32,886 nucleotides of DNA from Clostridiales bacterium (lineage in GTDB: Bacteria > Bacillota > Clostridia > Lachnospirales > WQUN01), in NCBI GenBank assembly GCA_031271275.1, contig JAISWA010000014.1, forward strand, positions 1-32,886, in the 5' to 3' direction. Both the position numbers and the translations under genes were made by a program. The stretch's first letter is position 1. The number at the start of each line of letters is the position of its first letter. Below are positions 8,256 to 16,519 of this stretch, in pieces. The notes under the pieces are model-generated. The model saw only the letters and a program-made list of their open reading frames with translations. It did no database searches and had not been told where the DNA came from.

Positions 8256-9188
8256 ATGAAACTGATTTTTTTCGGTACTCCGGATTTCGCGGCGGTCATT
8301 TTAAAGGCGCTGCTTCCGGCGCATCAGGTGCTCGCGGTGGTGACCCAACCCGACCGACCCAAAGGACGCGGCCACGCGGTGCAATTTTCGCCGGTAAAGG
8401 TATTGGCGGCGGATAATAACCTGCCCGTACATCAGCCGGAAACACTCCGCGGCGTTTCGATACGGGAAATTTTAGCGGAATACGGCGCGGACGCGTTTAT
8501 TGCGGCGGCATACGGGCTGCTGCTTCCGCCAAAGATTCTCGCGCTGCCGAAGCACGGCTGCCTGTGCGTGCACGCCTCGCTGCTTCCCAAATACCGGGGC
8601 GCGGCGCCTATGCAGTACGCTATTTTAAACGGCGACACGGTTACGGGCGTTACGATTATGCAGATGGACAAGGGCATGGATACCGGGGATATGGTTTTGC
8701 AGCGCAGGCTTCCCATACTTCCGGGCGAGCGTTTGCCGGGTTTGCACGACCGTATGGCGGCGCTCGGGGCGGAGTGCATACTGGAAACGCTTTCGCAAAT
8801 CGAAAACGGCACGGCGGAACGCACGCCGCAGGACAACCGCCTCGCGACTTACGCGCCCATGATTTCCAAAGAGGACGGGCATATAGACTGGGGCAAAACT
8901 TCCGCGCAGGTCATGAATGTGATTCGCGCGACGGACCCGTGGCCCGGGGCGTACACCCTGTATCAGGGACAAGCCCTGAAGGTTTGGGAATGCGAGCCGC
9001 TAAGCGGCGGCAATAATACCGGCGAGCCGGGAACGGTTTTGCGGTCGGACGCGCGAAGCGGTCTGCTGATTAAAACCGGCGACGGGGTTATGAAAGTGTT
9101 GGAAGTGCAGGCCGTCGGAGGCAAACGCATGGCGGCGGCGGATTATTTGCGCGGGCATCCGGTGGAAGCCGGGGCGAAACTCGCGTAA
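8256..9188 (+). CDS. fmt: Methionyl-tRNA formyltransferase
   Basis: The enzyme formylates the initiator methionyl-tRNA using 10-formyltetrahydrofolate. The 310-residue protein starts MKLIFFGTPDFA, has the folate and catalytic loop VHASLLPKYRGAAP (about 105-118) with the essential Asn replaced in position by the usual His-containing SLLP signature, then DKGMDTGDM, and a C-terminal tRNA-binding domain with VIRATDPWPGAYT. I chose the ATG at 8256, since family members begin at this methionine and the purine-rich AAGAAAAGAG lies 6-9 bases upstream. An in-frame GTG at 8250 would add two residues and overlap the def stop. It is the last gene of the housekeeping run. Confidence 0.95.
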   Translation: MKLIFFGTPDFAAVILKALLPAHQVLAVVTQPDRPKGRGHAVQFSPVKVLAADNNLPVHQPETLRGVSIREILAEYGADAFIAAAYGLLLPPKILALPKHGCLCVHASLLPKYRGAAPMQYAILNGDTVTGVTIMQMDKGMDTGDMVLQRRLPILPGERLPGLHDRMAALGAECILETLSQIENGTAERTPQDNRLATYAPMISKEDGHIDWGKTSAQVMNVIRATDPWPGAYTLYQGQALKVWECEPLSGGNNTGEPGTVLRSDARSGLLIKTGDGVMKVLEVQAVGGKRMAAADYLRGHPVEAGAKLA

Positions 9189-9232
9189 TCGCGTGGGATG
9201 AAATGACATTATATTAATAGGAGGCTTTTAAA

Positions 9233-10096
9233 ATGGTGGTAAACGCGAAGGAAATGATTCAAAAGGCAAACCGGGGGCATTACGCGGTGGCGCAGATCAA
9301 CATCAATAACTTGGAGTGGACCAAGGCGGCGCTGCTTACCGCGCAGGAGTTAAACAGCCCGGTAATACTCGGGGTTTCGGGAGGCGCGGGCAAATACATG
9401 ACGGGCTTTAGCACCGTCGCCGCCATGGTGCGCGCGATGGACGATTCCCTCGGCATCACCGTTCCGGTGGCGCTTCACCTTGACCACGGCGGTTATGAAG
9501 AAAGCCTCGCCTGCGTAAAAGCCGGGTTCTCGAGCATTATGTTTGACGGAAGCCATTTCGCCTTCGAGGAGAACATGGCAAAGACGGCGGAGTTGGTGAA
9601 ATTAGCCCACGAGAACGGGATGACCATCGAAGCGGAAGTGGGAAGCATCGGCGGCGAAGAAGACGGCGTCGTGGGCATGGGCGAGGTAGCGAGCCCCGAG
9701 GAATGCAAAAAAATCGCCGACCTCGGCGTGGATTTCCTCGCGGCGGGCATCGGGAATATTCACGGCGTATACCCCGCCAACTGGAAGGGGCTCGACTTTG
9801 CCACGCTTGAGCGCATTCACGAAATCACCGGAGGCATCCCGTTGGTGCTGCACGGCGGCACAGGCATCCCCGCGGAGATGATACAAAAAGCGATTTCACT
9901 CGGCGTTTCCAAAATAAACGTCAACACCGAATGTCAACTTTCCTTCGCGGCTGCCACGCGGAAATACATCGAAGACGGGAAAGACAAGCAGGGCAAGGGC
10001 TTCGACCCGCGCAAGCTGCTCGCCCCCGGCTTTGAGGCGATTAAGGTTACGGTACGTGAAAAGTTGGAGTTGTTCGGTTCGGCGGGGAAGGCGTAA
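9233..10096 (+). CDS. fba: Class II fructose-1,6-bisphosphate aldolase
   Basis: This zinc-dependent aldolase interconverts fructose-1,6-bisphosphate with dihydroxyacetone phosphate and glyceraldehyde-3-phosphate. The 287-residue product shows the catalytic and zinc region ALHLDHGGYEE, the SIMFDGSHFAFEEN loop, EAEVGSIGGEEDGVVG, the zinc histidine in GNIHGVY, the phosphate-binding LVLHGGTGIP and KINVNTE. The NVNTE motif matches class IIB FBP aldolases of Firmicutes better than tagatose-bisphosphate aldolases, which usually read NVATE; substrate choice is therefore probable, not certain. A ribosome binding site, AGGAGG, is 8-9 bases before the ATG. A 44-base gap separates it from fmt; no clear promoter is visible there. 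Confidence 0.94.
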   Translation: MVVNAKEMIQKANRGHYAVAQININNLEWTKAALLTAQELNSPVILGVSGGAGKYMTGFSTVAAMVRAMDDSLGITVPVALHLDHGGYEESLACVKAGFSSIMFDGSHFAFEENMAKTAELVKLAHENGMTIEAEVGSIGGEEDGVVGMGEVASPEECKKIADLGVDFLAAGIGNIHGVYPANWKGLDFATLERIHEITGGIPLVLHGGTGIPAEMIQKAISLGVSKINVNTECQLSFAAATRKYIEDGKDKQGKGFDPRKLLAPGFEAIKVTVREKLELFGSAGKA

Positions 10097-10176
10097 GCAT
10101 TAGTATTACAGCTGCCGATTCACGATTTTTGCGAAGCGTCAAATGAGGGCAGTGAGCGAGCCAAAGTATTAGAGCG

Positions 10177-10285
10177 TGTTCCCACAACGGAAGCAGCCCG
10201 ATTGATGAGACGATTTTACGCCGGTCGATGACAAAGAATGGCGTAAAATCGACCATAAAGAGGGCTGTTTCCGGTAGTGGGAATG
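10177..10285. repeat. Imperfect inverted repeat, 46-base arms, in the fba/nitroreductase intergenic region
   Basis: The left arm (10177-10222) and the reverse complement of the right arm (10240-10285) share TTCCCAC, then CGGAA(G/A)CAGCCC, and at the inner end CGATTTTACGCC exactly, with a 17-base loop between them. Roughly three quarters of positions pair once a one-base gap is allowed. Neither end is followed by a T tract on either strand, so it is not an obvious intrinsic terminator. It lies between two convergent genes. It could be a MITE-like or other dispersed palindromic element, or a folded transcript end. No target-site duplication could be made out. Confidence 0.7.
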
Positions 10286-10304
10286 CCTTAAATGAAGCCG
10301 AATA

Positions 10305-10868
10305 TTACGAAGATGGATAAAAATAAACCCTGTTTTCATACCGGTCGTCCTGTTCAACCGCGTCCCCTTCAATGCCATACCCGAGCAGTACGGAAGCGCA
10401 GGGCTTATACCCTTCCGGAATTAGCAGCTCTTTCAGCCACTGTTCCCGCTCCGCTCCGTGAAACGCGAATAGGGGGAAATACGCCCAACATGAACCGACG
10501 CCCAACGACTTCGCCGCAATCAGCATGTTCTGGATGGACGCGCCGCACACCGCTTCGTATTGGATGGAACTTTCGTTTCCCGAAACGATAACGACGGTGG
10601 GCGCGCCGTATGTACCGTCAAACCCGGGCGTGGAAAACAAGTTCCGCTGAAAATCGCCCAGTTTTATCCCTTCCGCAATAGCCGACCGGTTAAGGCGGTC
10701 TATCACAGCCCTGTCGCGTATCACCGTAAAGCACCGGGAATCCGGCGAAACATACGGTGCTTGCTGACCGGCTTTCAATATTGCCGTGAGCATTTCCCCC
10801 GGGATGACATCGGGTTTATACGCGCGGACGCTTCGGCGCGAGGCAATGGCGTTTAATACTTCGTTCAA
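10305..10868 (-). CDS. Nitroreductase-family flavoprotein
   Basis: The 187-residue protein belongs to the FMN-dependent nitroreductase fold. The N-terminal IASRRSVRAYKPDVIP carries the phosphate-binding arginines and Ser of the FMN site; KAGQQAPYVS follows, and SLGVGSCWAYF near residue 120 with a C-terminal GYKPCASVLLGYG is typical. Such enzymes reduce nitro groups, quinones or flavins with NAD(P)H; the physiological substrate is unknown. The start is a TTG at 10868 with AAAGGT about 10 bases upstream. It lies 49 bases downstream of DUF2461 on the same strand and may share its transcript. Confidence 0.85.
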   Translation of the reverse strand: MNEVLNAIASRRSVRAYKPDVIPGEMLTAILKAGQQAPYVSPDSRCFTVIRDRAVIDRLNRSAIAEGIKLGDFQRNLFSTPGFDGTYGAPTVVIVSGNESSIQYEAVCGASIQNMLIAAKSLGVGSCWAYFPLFAFHGAEREQWLKELLIPEGYKPCASVLLGYGIEGDAVEQDDRYENRVYFYPSS

Positions 10869-10917
10869 AATAATCCCGACCTTTACGAAGTTATTTTCTA
10901 TCTAACGCGGAAACCGT

Positions 10918-11613
10918 CTACCGCGCGCTTACCGGCGGCGGGTCTGAATCCAACGTGATGAAGTAATCGTACAGCGGCATCAGAAACGCGTACCCTGCCG
11001 CAAGGCGGTTTACCAGTTCCGGAGAAAATAATTCCTCACTGTGTGCTTGCTCATGTATGAGCGAAAAGGTTTTCTTGTTGTACCACGCCTCCGTTTTTTC
11101 TGACGGAGCGGCTTTCTTGCGGGCATATTCGGCGCCGTTAAGCGCAAATTCATGCTGCTTTTCAAGCGGCGCGATGAGTTTTTCAAACGCCTTCGGGTTT
11201 TTATCCATTCTCGTCCGCAGTTTCGCCATCGTTTCAGCGCGGGCGGAATAATACCCCAAGCCGTAACTCCAGTTGTCGTGCGAGAGCTCAAACCAGAAAA
11301 CGGGCGTGCTTGTCCAGTCCGCGTCAGCGTTTGACGGGCGCTCTATGGAAAACCACAGGTTGGTCCTGTACGGCTCGCCGCCCTTCACGCGGCGCGCGTC
11401 CTTGTAAATGCGCGACACCTTATGGATAAACCCGCGTCCGCCAAAGTCCGCGTTTATCCGCTCAAAAACCTCACGCCCCAACGCCTTCATAGGCATTTGA
11501 AGTTCGCGGACAAAGCCGTCCTTATGCGCTTCAAACCATTCTTTGTTATTGTTAAAGCGCAGATTCCACAAAAATTCCAGTGTTGCCGGTGAAAAGCCCT
11601 CGAAGGCTGTCAT
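10918..11613 (-). CDS. DUF2461 (TIGR02453-like) family protein
   Basis: The 231-residue protein has the features of DUF2461: the opening FEGFSPATLEFLWNLRFNN followed by NKEWFEAHKDGF, then RIYKDARRVKGGEPYRTNLW, and FWFELSHDNWSYGLGYY. The biochemical function of this widespread family is not established. No signal peptide or membrane segment is seen, so it is probably cytosolic. The ATG is preceded by AAGGAGA at about 9 bases. It leads a probable two-gene unit with the nitroreductase and is divergent from xylB with overlapping promoters. Confidence 0.85.
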   Translation of the reverse strand: MTAFEGFSPATLEFLWNLRFNNNKEWFEAHKDGFVRELQMPMKALGREVFERINADFGGRGFIHKVSRIYKDARRVKGGEPYRTNLWFSIERPSNADADWTSTPVFWFELSHDNWSYGLGYYSARAETMAKLRTRMDKNPKAFEKLIAPLEKQHEFALNGAEYARKKAAPSEKTEAWYNKKTFSLIHEQAHSEELFSPELVNRLAAGYAFLMPLYDYFITLDSDPPPVSAR

Positions 11614-11685
11614 CTCGCGTTCTTCTCCTTTTCAAAATTTTATATCCGCTTCAGCCGTTCGATTATGAGCGTTAAAATAAATTCC

Positions 11686-11714
11686 TTGCCATATTTCAAG
11701 CGTTTCATTATAAC
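11686..11714 (+). promoter_or_regulatory. Candidate sigma-A promoter for xylB
   Basis: TTGCCA (11686-11691) and TATAAC (11709-11714) are spaced by exactly 17 bases on the plus strand. A start near 11721 leaves a leader of about 73 bases that ends with TTTGGAGG before the xylB ATG. Each hexamer differs from consensus at one or two positions. Confidence 0.55.
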
Positions 11715-11734
11715 ATACTGTGACTGCCCGGTCA
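11707..11734 (-). promoter_or_regulatory. Candidate sigma-A promoter for DUF2461 and nitroreductase
   Basis: On the minus strand an extended -10, TGTTATAAT, has the perfect hexamer TATAAT at 11707-11712 on plus coordinates, with TGACCG (11729-11734) 16 bases upstream as a weak -35. Its start near 11700 gives a leader of about 87 bases. The -10 hexamer overlaps the -10 of the plus-strand xylB promoter. Confidence 0.55.
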
Positions 11735-11744
11735 TTTCCGTGCG

Positions 11745-11761
11745 AGATAAAAGTATTATCT
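11745..11761. promoter_or_regulatory. Small inverted repeat in the xylB leader, possible operator
   Basis: AGATAA and TTATCT form a perfect 6-base inverted repeat around a 5-base AT-rich centre. It lies about 25 bases downstream of the predicted xylB start point, a location where a repressor could block transcription. No matching regulator gene is in the window, so this is only a candidate. Confidence 0.3.
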
Positions 11762-11794
11762 TATTTATAGCGAATCAGCTTTGGAGGCAACGCC

Positions 11795-13318
11795 ATGGGC
11801 TTTCTTTTAGGAATTGATATCGGTACTTCCGGCACAAAAGCGGTTTTGTACGATGAATCAGGAGTCCCGCGGGCTAAAAAGACGGTGGAATACCCCCTGT
11901 CGCAGCCTCAAAACGGTTGGGCGGAGCAGAACCCCGACGATTGGTGGAGGGCTGCGGTTGAGGGTATTAAATTTGTGCTTGAAACAAGCGGGGTTCCTTC
12001 CGCCGGGGTTGCCGGAATCGGCCTGTCGGGACAGATGCACGGGCTTGTCATGCTCGACAAAGACGGGAAGGTGTTGCGCCCTTCCATCATTTGGTGCGAC
12101 CAGCGCACCGCGAAAGAATGCGAGCAAATAAACCGGGCGCTTGGCGCAGAAAACGTCATTGCCATAACCGCGAACCCGCCCATGACCGGATTCACCGCAA
12201 GCAAAATCTTATGGGTTCGGAACAACGAGCCGGAGGTTTATGAAAAATGCGCGCATATCCTTTTGCCGAAAGATTATATCCGGTACAGGCTGACGGGGGA
12301 ATTTGCCACGGAAGTAAGCGACGCAAGCGGTATGCAGCTGATGGATATTTCCAGGCGGACATGGAGCGCCACGGTGCTTGAGAAGCTTTGCATAGACAAG
12401 GCGCTGCTGCCCTCCATGCACGAAAGCCCGGATATCACAGGGCGGGTACAGGCATCCGCCGCGAAAGAAACCGGGCTTGCCAAGGGTACCCTCGTTGTCG
12501 GCGGGGCGGGAGACAACGCCGCCGCGGCTGTTGGCACCGGCGTTGTGCGGGAGGGAAGGGCGTTCACTACCATCGGTTCCTCCGCCGTCGTTTACGCTGT
12601 CAGCGATAACGTGAGAATTGACGGTAAAGGCCGCGTTCACGGGTTATGCGCCAGTGTGCCGGGGAAGTGGACGGTGATGAGCTGTACGCAGGGCGCGGGG
12701 TTAAGTTTGAAATGGCTGCGCGATACGGTTTGCGTTCCCGAAATCGGGCAGGCGGATCGGCACGGCGTTAATCCATACGATGTCATGGGTGAAATGGCGG
12801 AAAGAATCCCGATAGGCGCGGAACGTTTAATCTTTCTGCCTTACCTTATGGGGGAGCGAAGCCCCCACCCCGACCCGAATTGCAGAGGGGTGTTCTTCGG
12901 GCTTTCCGCCATGCACCAACGCGCGCATTTGATACGCGCCGTTATGGAGGGCGTTGCTTTTTCGCAGGGGGAATGCGTAGAGGTGTTCCGTGAAACGGGC
13001 GTGCCTGTTTCCGACATGGTGATAACCGGGGGCGGAGGAAGAAGCGCGTTATGGCGTCAAATGCTCGCGGATATCTATAACTGCCCCGTAAACACGCTTT
13101 CGTCTGAGGAAAGCGGCACGCTTGGCGCGGCAATGCTCGCGGGCGTGGGCGCCGGAATATTTTCCGGCGTGGAACAGGCGGCTGACGCCATCGTAAAAAA
13201 GGAAAACACGGTTCTTCCAAACGGGGACGCCGCCGCCGCGTACATGCCTTATTACCGCCTGTACCAGAAATTATACCGCGCGCTGAAAGCGGGTTTTGAC
13301 GAATTGGCGGTTATTTGA
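11795..13318 (+). CDS. xylB: Xylulokinase (FGGY carbohydrate kinase)
   Basis: The enzyme phosphorylates D-xylulose to xylulose-5-phosphate for the pentose phosphate pathway. The 507-residue protein opens with the phosphate-1 loop GIDIGTSGTKAVLYD (D8), carries the xylulokinase-type substrate motif GQMHGLVMLD (M81, H82), the catalytic Asp D240 in GGAGDNAAAAVGTG and the late FGGY region ITGGGGRSALWRQMLADI. These residues line up with D6, M77/H78 and D233 of the E. coli enzyme. A strong ribosome binding site, TTTGGAGG, is 8 bases before the ATG. No xylose isomerase or XylR-type regulator is in the window. The gene is convergent with the alpha-mannosidase, with 8 bases between stop codons. Confidence 0.9.
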   Translation: MGFLLGIDIGTSGTKAVLYDESGVPRAKKTVEYPLSQPQNGWAEQNPDDWWRAAVEGIKFVLETSGVPSAGVAGIGLSGQMHGLVMLDKDGKVLRPSIIWCDQRTAKECEQINRALGAENVIAITANPPMTGFTASKILWVRNNEPEVYEKCAHILLPKDYIRYRLTGEFATEVSDASGMQLMDISRRTWSATVLEKLCIDKALLPSMHESPDITGRVQASAAKETGLAKGTLVVGGAGDNAAAAVGTGVVREGRAFTTIGSSAVVYAVSDNVRIDGKGRVHGLCASVPGKWTVMSCTQGAGLSLKWLRDTVCVPEIGQADRHGVNPYDVMGEMAERIPIGAERLIFLPYLMGERSPHPDPNCRGVFFGLSAMHQRAHLIRAVMEGVAFSQGECVEVFRETGVPVSDMVITGGGGRSALWRQMLADIYNCPVNTLSSEESGTLGAAMLAGVGAGIFSGVEQAADAIVKKENTVLPNGDAAAAYMPYYRLYQKLYRALKAGFDELAVI

Positions 13319-13326
13319 AGAATATA

Positions 13327-16300
13327 TCAGCGCGGAACATATTTGTATGTTTTAATTTCATACGGTTTTATTTCCCACGGGGTTTCGGAACCGGCGGGGA
13401 TTTCGGACAGGACGCGCTCAAGCAAATCGCATTCGTAAATTTTTTCCGCCTTAAAACCGGCGCTGACGGTAAACTTCGCGTCCATATTAAACGCCTCGTA
13501 TAGCCTGACGATGATTCCGCCGCCGTCCTCGGCTTTTTTTACGCTTTCGAGAAAAACGTTCTCCGCGTCTGTCTGGAAAAGGGAAAACGCCGCAGGTCCT
13601 TTCCCCCGCCCGTTCAGCCAAACCGTAAACGGCGGGTCGTTGAGCTTATACCCTTCTTGAACCGTGCCGCCTTCCGCGAACCCTTTCAGATGCGGGAACA
13701 GGGAATAGGTAAACGTATGACGGCACCGGTCGGCTTCCGTGTTAGGATAGTCGGGGGATTTTAACAGGGTCAGCCGCAGGTTTCCGCCCGCAATATCGTA
13801 CCCGTACTTGCAGTCGTTAAGCAGGCTGACACCCCGGTCGCCCTGGGAGAGGTCCGCCCACTTGTGGCCGCAGACTTCGAAGCGCGCGCTGTCCCAGTTT
13901 GTGTTCCGATGGGTCGGTCTGGAAATATTCCCGAAGGGGATATCATAAACGGCGTGTTCGGAATGAATACTGACCGGGAATAAAACTTTGAGCATCACAT
14001 GGGTTTCCCGCCAGTCTATTACGGTGGCAAAATCGATACGGGGCGAGCGGGCGTACAGGATGATATCCTGCTTTACGCGGGATTGCATAAAGCTTTTTTC
14101 CACGCGCACCACGGTCCTGACCGGGCCGCTTTCAATAATTTCAACACGGTCCGCCGTGTTAAGCTCCCGCGTCTTTTCCTCAAAATGAGGCGCGATATCC
14201 CAGGCGTCGTTCCAACAATAGGGCAGGTCGTCGAAGGCTTGCAGCACATTTCCCCTGCCGCGCAAAACTTCGCGGCAGGAGCGTTTGTCGTAAAGGCTGT
14301 CGAGCGCGCCGGCGGCGTCTACGGTCACGCGGAAAAAAGGCGTTTCGAGGGTAACCGTTTGGTTGGCGGGGTCGCCGCTTGCGGATATTTTTTCGCCGTC
14401 GGGCGTTCCGGCGGCGCGTCTTACCGCCAAAGTTTTGTATCCTTTTGCGGGAATATTTTCCGCGTAAAAAATAATTTTGCCGTCATAGGTCTTTTGCGCG
14501 GGGCTGTCCCCGATTGTTGCCGAATCAAGCCCTTCCGGCGGGTTTTCAACCACCGCTTCCCCGGTGTAAGGGAAACTCAGCGCGTTAAACACCGCGCATT
14601 CTTCAAGGTTTCCGGTCGCCGGGCAACCTTCGGAGGAAAGAAAAGCGCGTTTCTTTTCGCTCCTTAGTATTGCCGCCGCCGCTTCTTTTAAAATTTCGCC
14701 CCCGTCCTTCAAAACTTCCTCATACTCCCTGCGGGAAACCTCATAAACCGCTTTAACGCTCGAGCCGGGCAAAATATCGTGGAACTGGTTAAGCAATACT
14801 TTTTCCCAGTTCTTGCGCAGGCGCTCCGCCGGGTATGCCGCGCCCGCCATTATTTCCGCAAGTACGGAAAACATTTCCGCGTCCTGGAGCAAAAATTCGC
14901 ATTTCCGGTTGTACCGTTTGTTCGCCGCCATCGTGGTATAGGTTCCCCGGTGGTATTCCAAATAAAGTTCCCCCGTCCAAGCCGGAAGCCGCGCGCCCGC
15001 CTTCGTTTCCGCCTCCGCCGCGCGGAAAAAATCCCCCGCCTTCCCAAAGCGTACAGTTGGGTTTCCGGGTATACCCCGCGCCATGCGCACGCCCGCCTCC
15101 AACATGTCCTCCGTCGGCCCGCCGCCCGCGTCGCCCCACCCGAAGGGGACCAACACATGGCTTGCGATATTTTTCTGCTTAAAGTCGTCCCACACTTCCT
15201 TAACGGGTTTTGGCCCCAGATACGCGGCGTGATGAAGGGTAAAGCACGAGAAAATCTCCGTGCCGTCAATCCCCCGCCACATAAATAAATCATAGGGCAT
15301 TTTGTTCGTGTCGTTCCAACTCAATTTGGTGGTGCCGAAATAATCCACCCCGGCGAGTTTTAAAATCTGCGGCAGCGAACCCGTAAACCCGAAACTATCC
15401 GGCAACCAAAGTATTTTTGAATCCACGCCAAATTCCTCGCGGAAAAATTGCTTGCCGTACAGCAACTGCCGCGCAAGAGATTCCCCCGACGGGATGTTGC
15501 AATCCGGCTCCACCCACATGGCGCCTTCGGGTTCCCATCGGCCCCCCTCGACTTTTTTGCGGACCTTTTCAAAAATCTCCGGGAAGTCCTCTTTCACGAA
15601 GCGGTAAACCAAGGGCTGACCGCACATAAATTGATATTCCGGATAAAGTTCCATCAATTCAAGGTGCGTGGTAAAAGTACGCGCCGCCTTTCGGCGGGAG
15701 TCCTCCACCGTCCACAGCCACGCCAAATCCAGATGGGTATGACCGGGGCACCAGGCGGTATAAGGCTCGGTATTTCCCTTCCCGTAAATTTCCCCCGCGA
15801 TCAGTTCCCGCGCTTCTTCCGCGGTGCGGTAAAAGGACGGGCCAAGAGGCTTGCGCATGTCCAAAAGATTGGCGGCTTCGTTCAGGGCGTTAAGCAGCAG
15901 ATGCCGGCGCTTGTTCTCCGGCGGAAGCAAAAGGGCGGCGTCGAGTACGGTTTTGATATCGTAGTACAAAGCTTGTGCGTCCCTGTCTTCGGAAATGATG
16001 TCGATTTCCATTCCCGTCAAAATTTCTTTTACGCCGGAAAATCCCTGAATACAAATATCAAAAATCTCCCCTGCCCTCGCGCTTGCGGAAAGCCGGACGG
16101 TTTCATGCCACAAGTCCATGCCCCGCTTCACCCTGCCGTTCACATAGACAAGGTACTGAGGCCCGCCGGGGTACCATTCCCCTTCCCTGCCGGTGCGTAT
16201 TTTAAACAACACCGGGCGGCGTTCAAGCTCAGGCGGCACGGTGTGGGAAAAACGGAACCAGCGTATACTATCGACCGTTCCCCACCGGTCGTAGCGGTCA

Positions 16301-16446
16301 AAGTCCCGCCAGTCGCCGCCCAAGGCGGAAATATCGTCCGTCCGCGCGTCTTGGTATAAACAGCCGGGCAGCCGCTCCACCGTCGGGTACAGGTATTTTT
16401 CCAACTCAAATAAAATTCTGTTAAGCCTGTCGGGAATCCAATCCAT
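13327..16446 (-). CDS. Alpha-mannosidase, glycoside hydrolase family 38 (Man2C1-like, cytosolic)
   Basis: The 1039-residue protein is a zinc-dependent retaining alpha-mannosidase. After a long N-terminal beta-rich region (1-230) comes GHTHLDLAWLW with zinc ligands H238 and D240, the nucleophile D350 in LWLPDSFGFTG, and the later zinc His H556 in LLNQFHDILPGSS; the C-terminal half is the GH38 beta-sandwich part. Length and the N-terminal extension match the Man2C1-like cytosolic group rather than lysosomal or Golgi enzymes. No signal peptide is present, so it should hydrolyse mannosides after import. The ATG is preceded by AAAGGCGG. It lies downstream of the ABC cluster but behind a strong terminator, so it may be expressed separately or by partial read-through. 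Confidence 0.92.
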   Translation of the reverse strand: MDWIPDRLNRILFELEKYLYPTVERLPGCLYQDARTDDISALGGDWRDFDRYDRWGTVDSIRWFRFSHTVPPELERRPVLFKIRTGREGEWYPGGPQYLVYVNGRVKRGMDLWHETVRLSASARAGEIFDICIQGFSGVKEILTGMEIDIISEDRDAQALYYDIKTVLDAALLLPPENKRRHLLLNALNEAANLLDMRKPLGPSFYRTAEEARELIAGEIYGKGNTEPYTAWCPGHTHLDLAWLWTVEDSRRKAARTFTTHLELMELYPEYQFMCGQPLVYRFVKEDFPEIFEKVRKKVEGGRWEPEGAMWVEPDCNIPSGESLARQLLYGKQFFREEFGVDSKILWLPDSFGFTGSLPQILKLAGVDYFGTTKLSWNDTNKMPYDLFMWRGIDGTEIFSCFTLHHAAYLGPKPVKEVWDDFKQKNIASHVLVPFGWGDAGGGPTEDMLEAGVRMARGIPGNPTVRFGKAGDFFRAAEAETKAGARLPAWTGELYLEYHRGTYTTMAANKRYNRKCEFLLQDAEMFSVLAEIMAGAAYPAERLRKNWEKVLLNQFHDILPGSSVKAVYEVSRREYEEVLKDGGEILKEAAAAILRSEKKRAFLSSEGCPATGNLEECAVFNALSFPYTGEAVVENPPEGLDSATIGDSPAQKTYDGKIIFYAENIPAKGYKTLAVRRAAGTPDGEKISASGDPANQTVTLETPFFRVTVDAAGALDSLYDKRSCREVLRGRGNVLQAFDDLPYCWNDAWDIAPHFEEKTRELNTADRVEIIESGPVRTVVRVEKSFMQSRVKQDIILYARSPRIDFATVIDWRETHVMLKVLFPVSIHSEHAVYDIPFGNISRPTHRNTNWDSARFEVCGHKWADLSQGDRGVSLLNDCKYGYDIAGGNLRLTLLKSPDYPNTEADRCRHTFTYSLFPHLKGFAEGGTVQEGYKLNDPPFTVWLNGRGKGPAAFSLFQTDAENVFLESVKKAEDGGGIIVRLYEAFNMDAKFTVSAGFKAEKIYECDLLERVLSEIPAGSETPWEIKPYEIKTYKYVPR

Positions 16447-16463
16447 ACTATCCGCCTTTACAT

Positions 16464-16496
16464 AAAAACCGGGGGCTGTTTCGCGGCAGCCCCCGG
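16464..16496 (-). terminator. Intrinsic terminator at the end of the ABC/secreted-protein cluster
   Basis: A perfect 10-base-pair GC-rich stem (16469-16478 with 16487-16496, CCGGGGGCTG and its complement) closes an 8-base loop. On the minus strand it is followed by TTTTTAT (16462-16468). It stands 23 bases after the stop of the secreted repeat protein and 18 bases before the alpha-mannosidase start. Confidence 0.88.
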
Positions 16497-16519
16497 CAGT
16501 TTATTAGAAAAAACAGGGC

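Noticed and set aside
10177-10285. The long palindrome as an ordinary rho-independent terminator
   Set aside because: No T tract follows the stem on either strand and the arms are long and imperfect, which fits a repeat element better; a termination role remains possible.
10097-10304. Remnant transposase or insertion sequence around the palindrome
   Set aside because: None of the frames across the gap gives a recognisable transposase fragment, and no target duplication was seen.
15448-16359. 303-codon open frame antisense to the alpha-mannosidase
   Set aside because: The opposite strand encodes intact GH38 motifs. GC-rich codon bias leaves the complementary frame open by chance.
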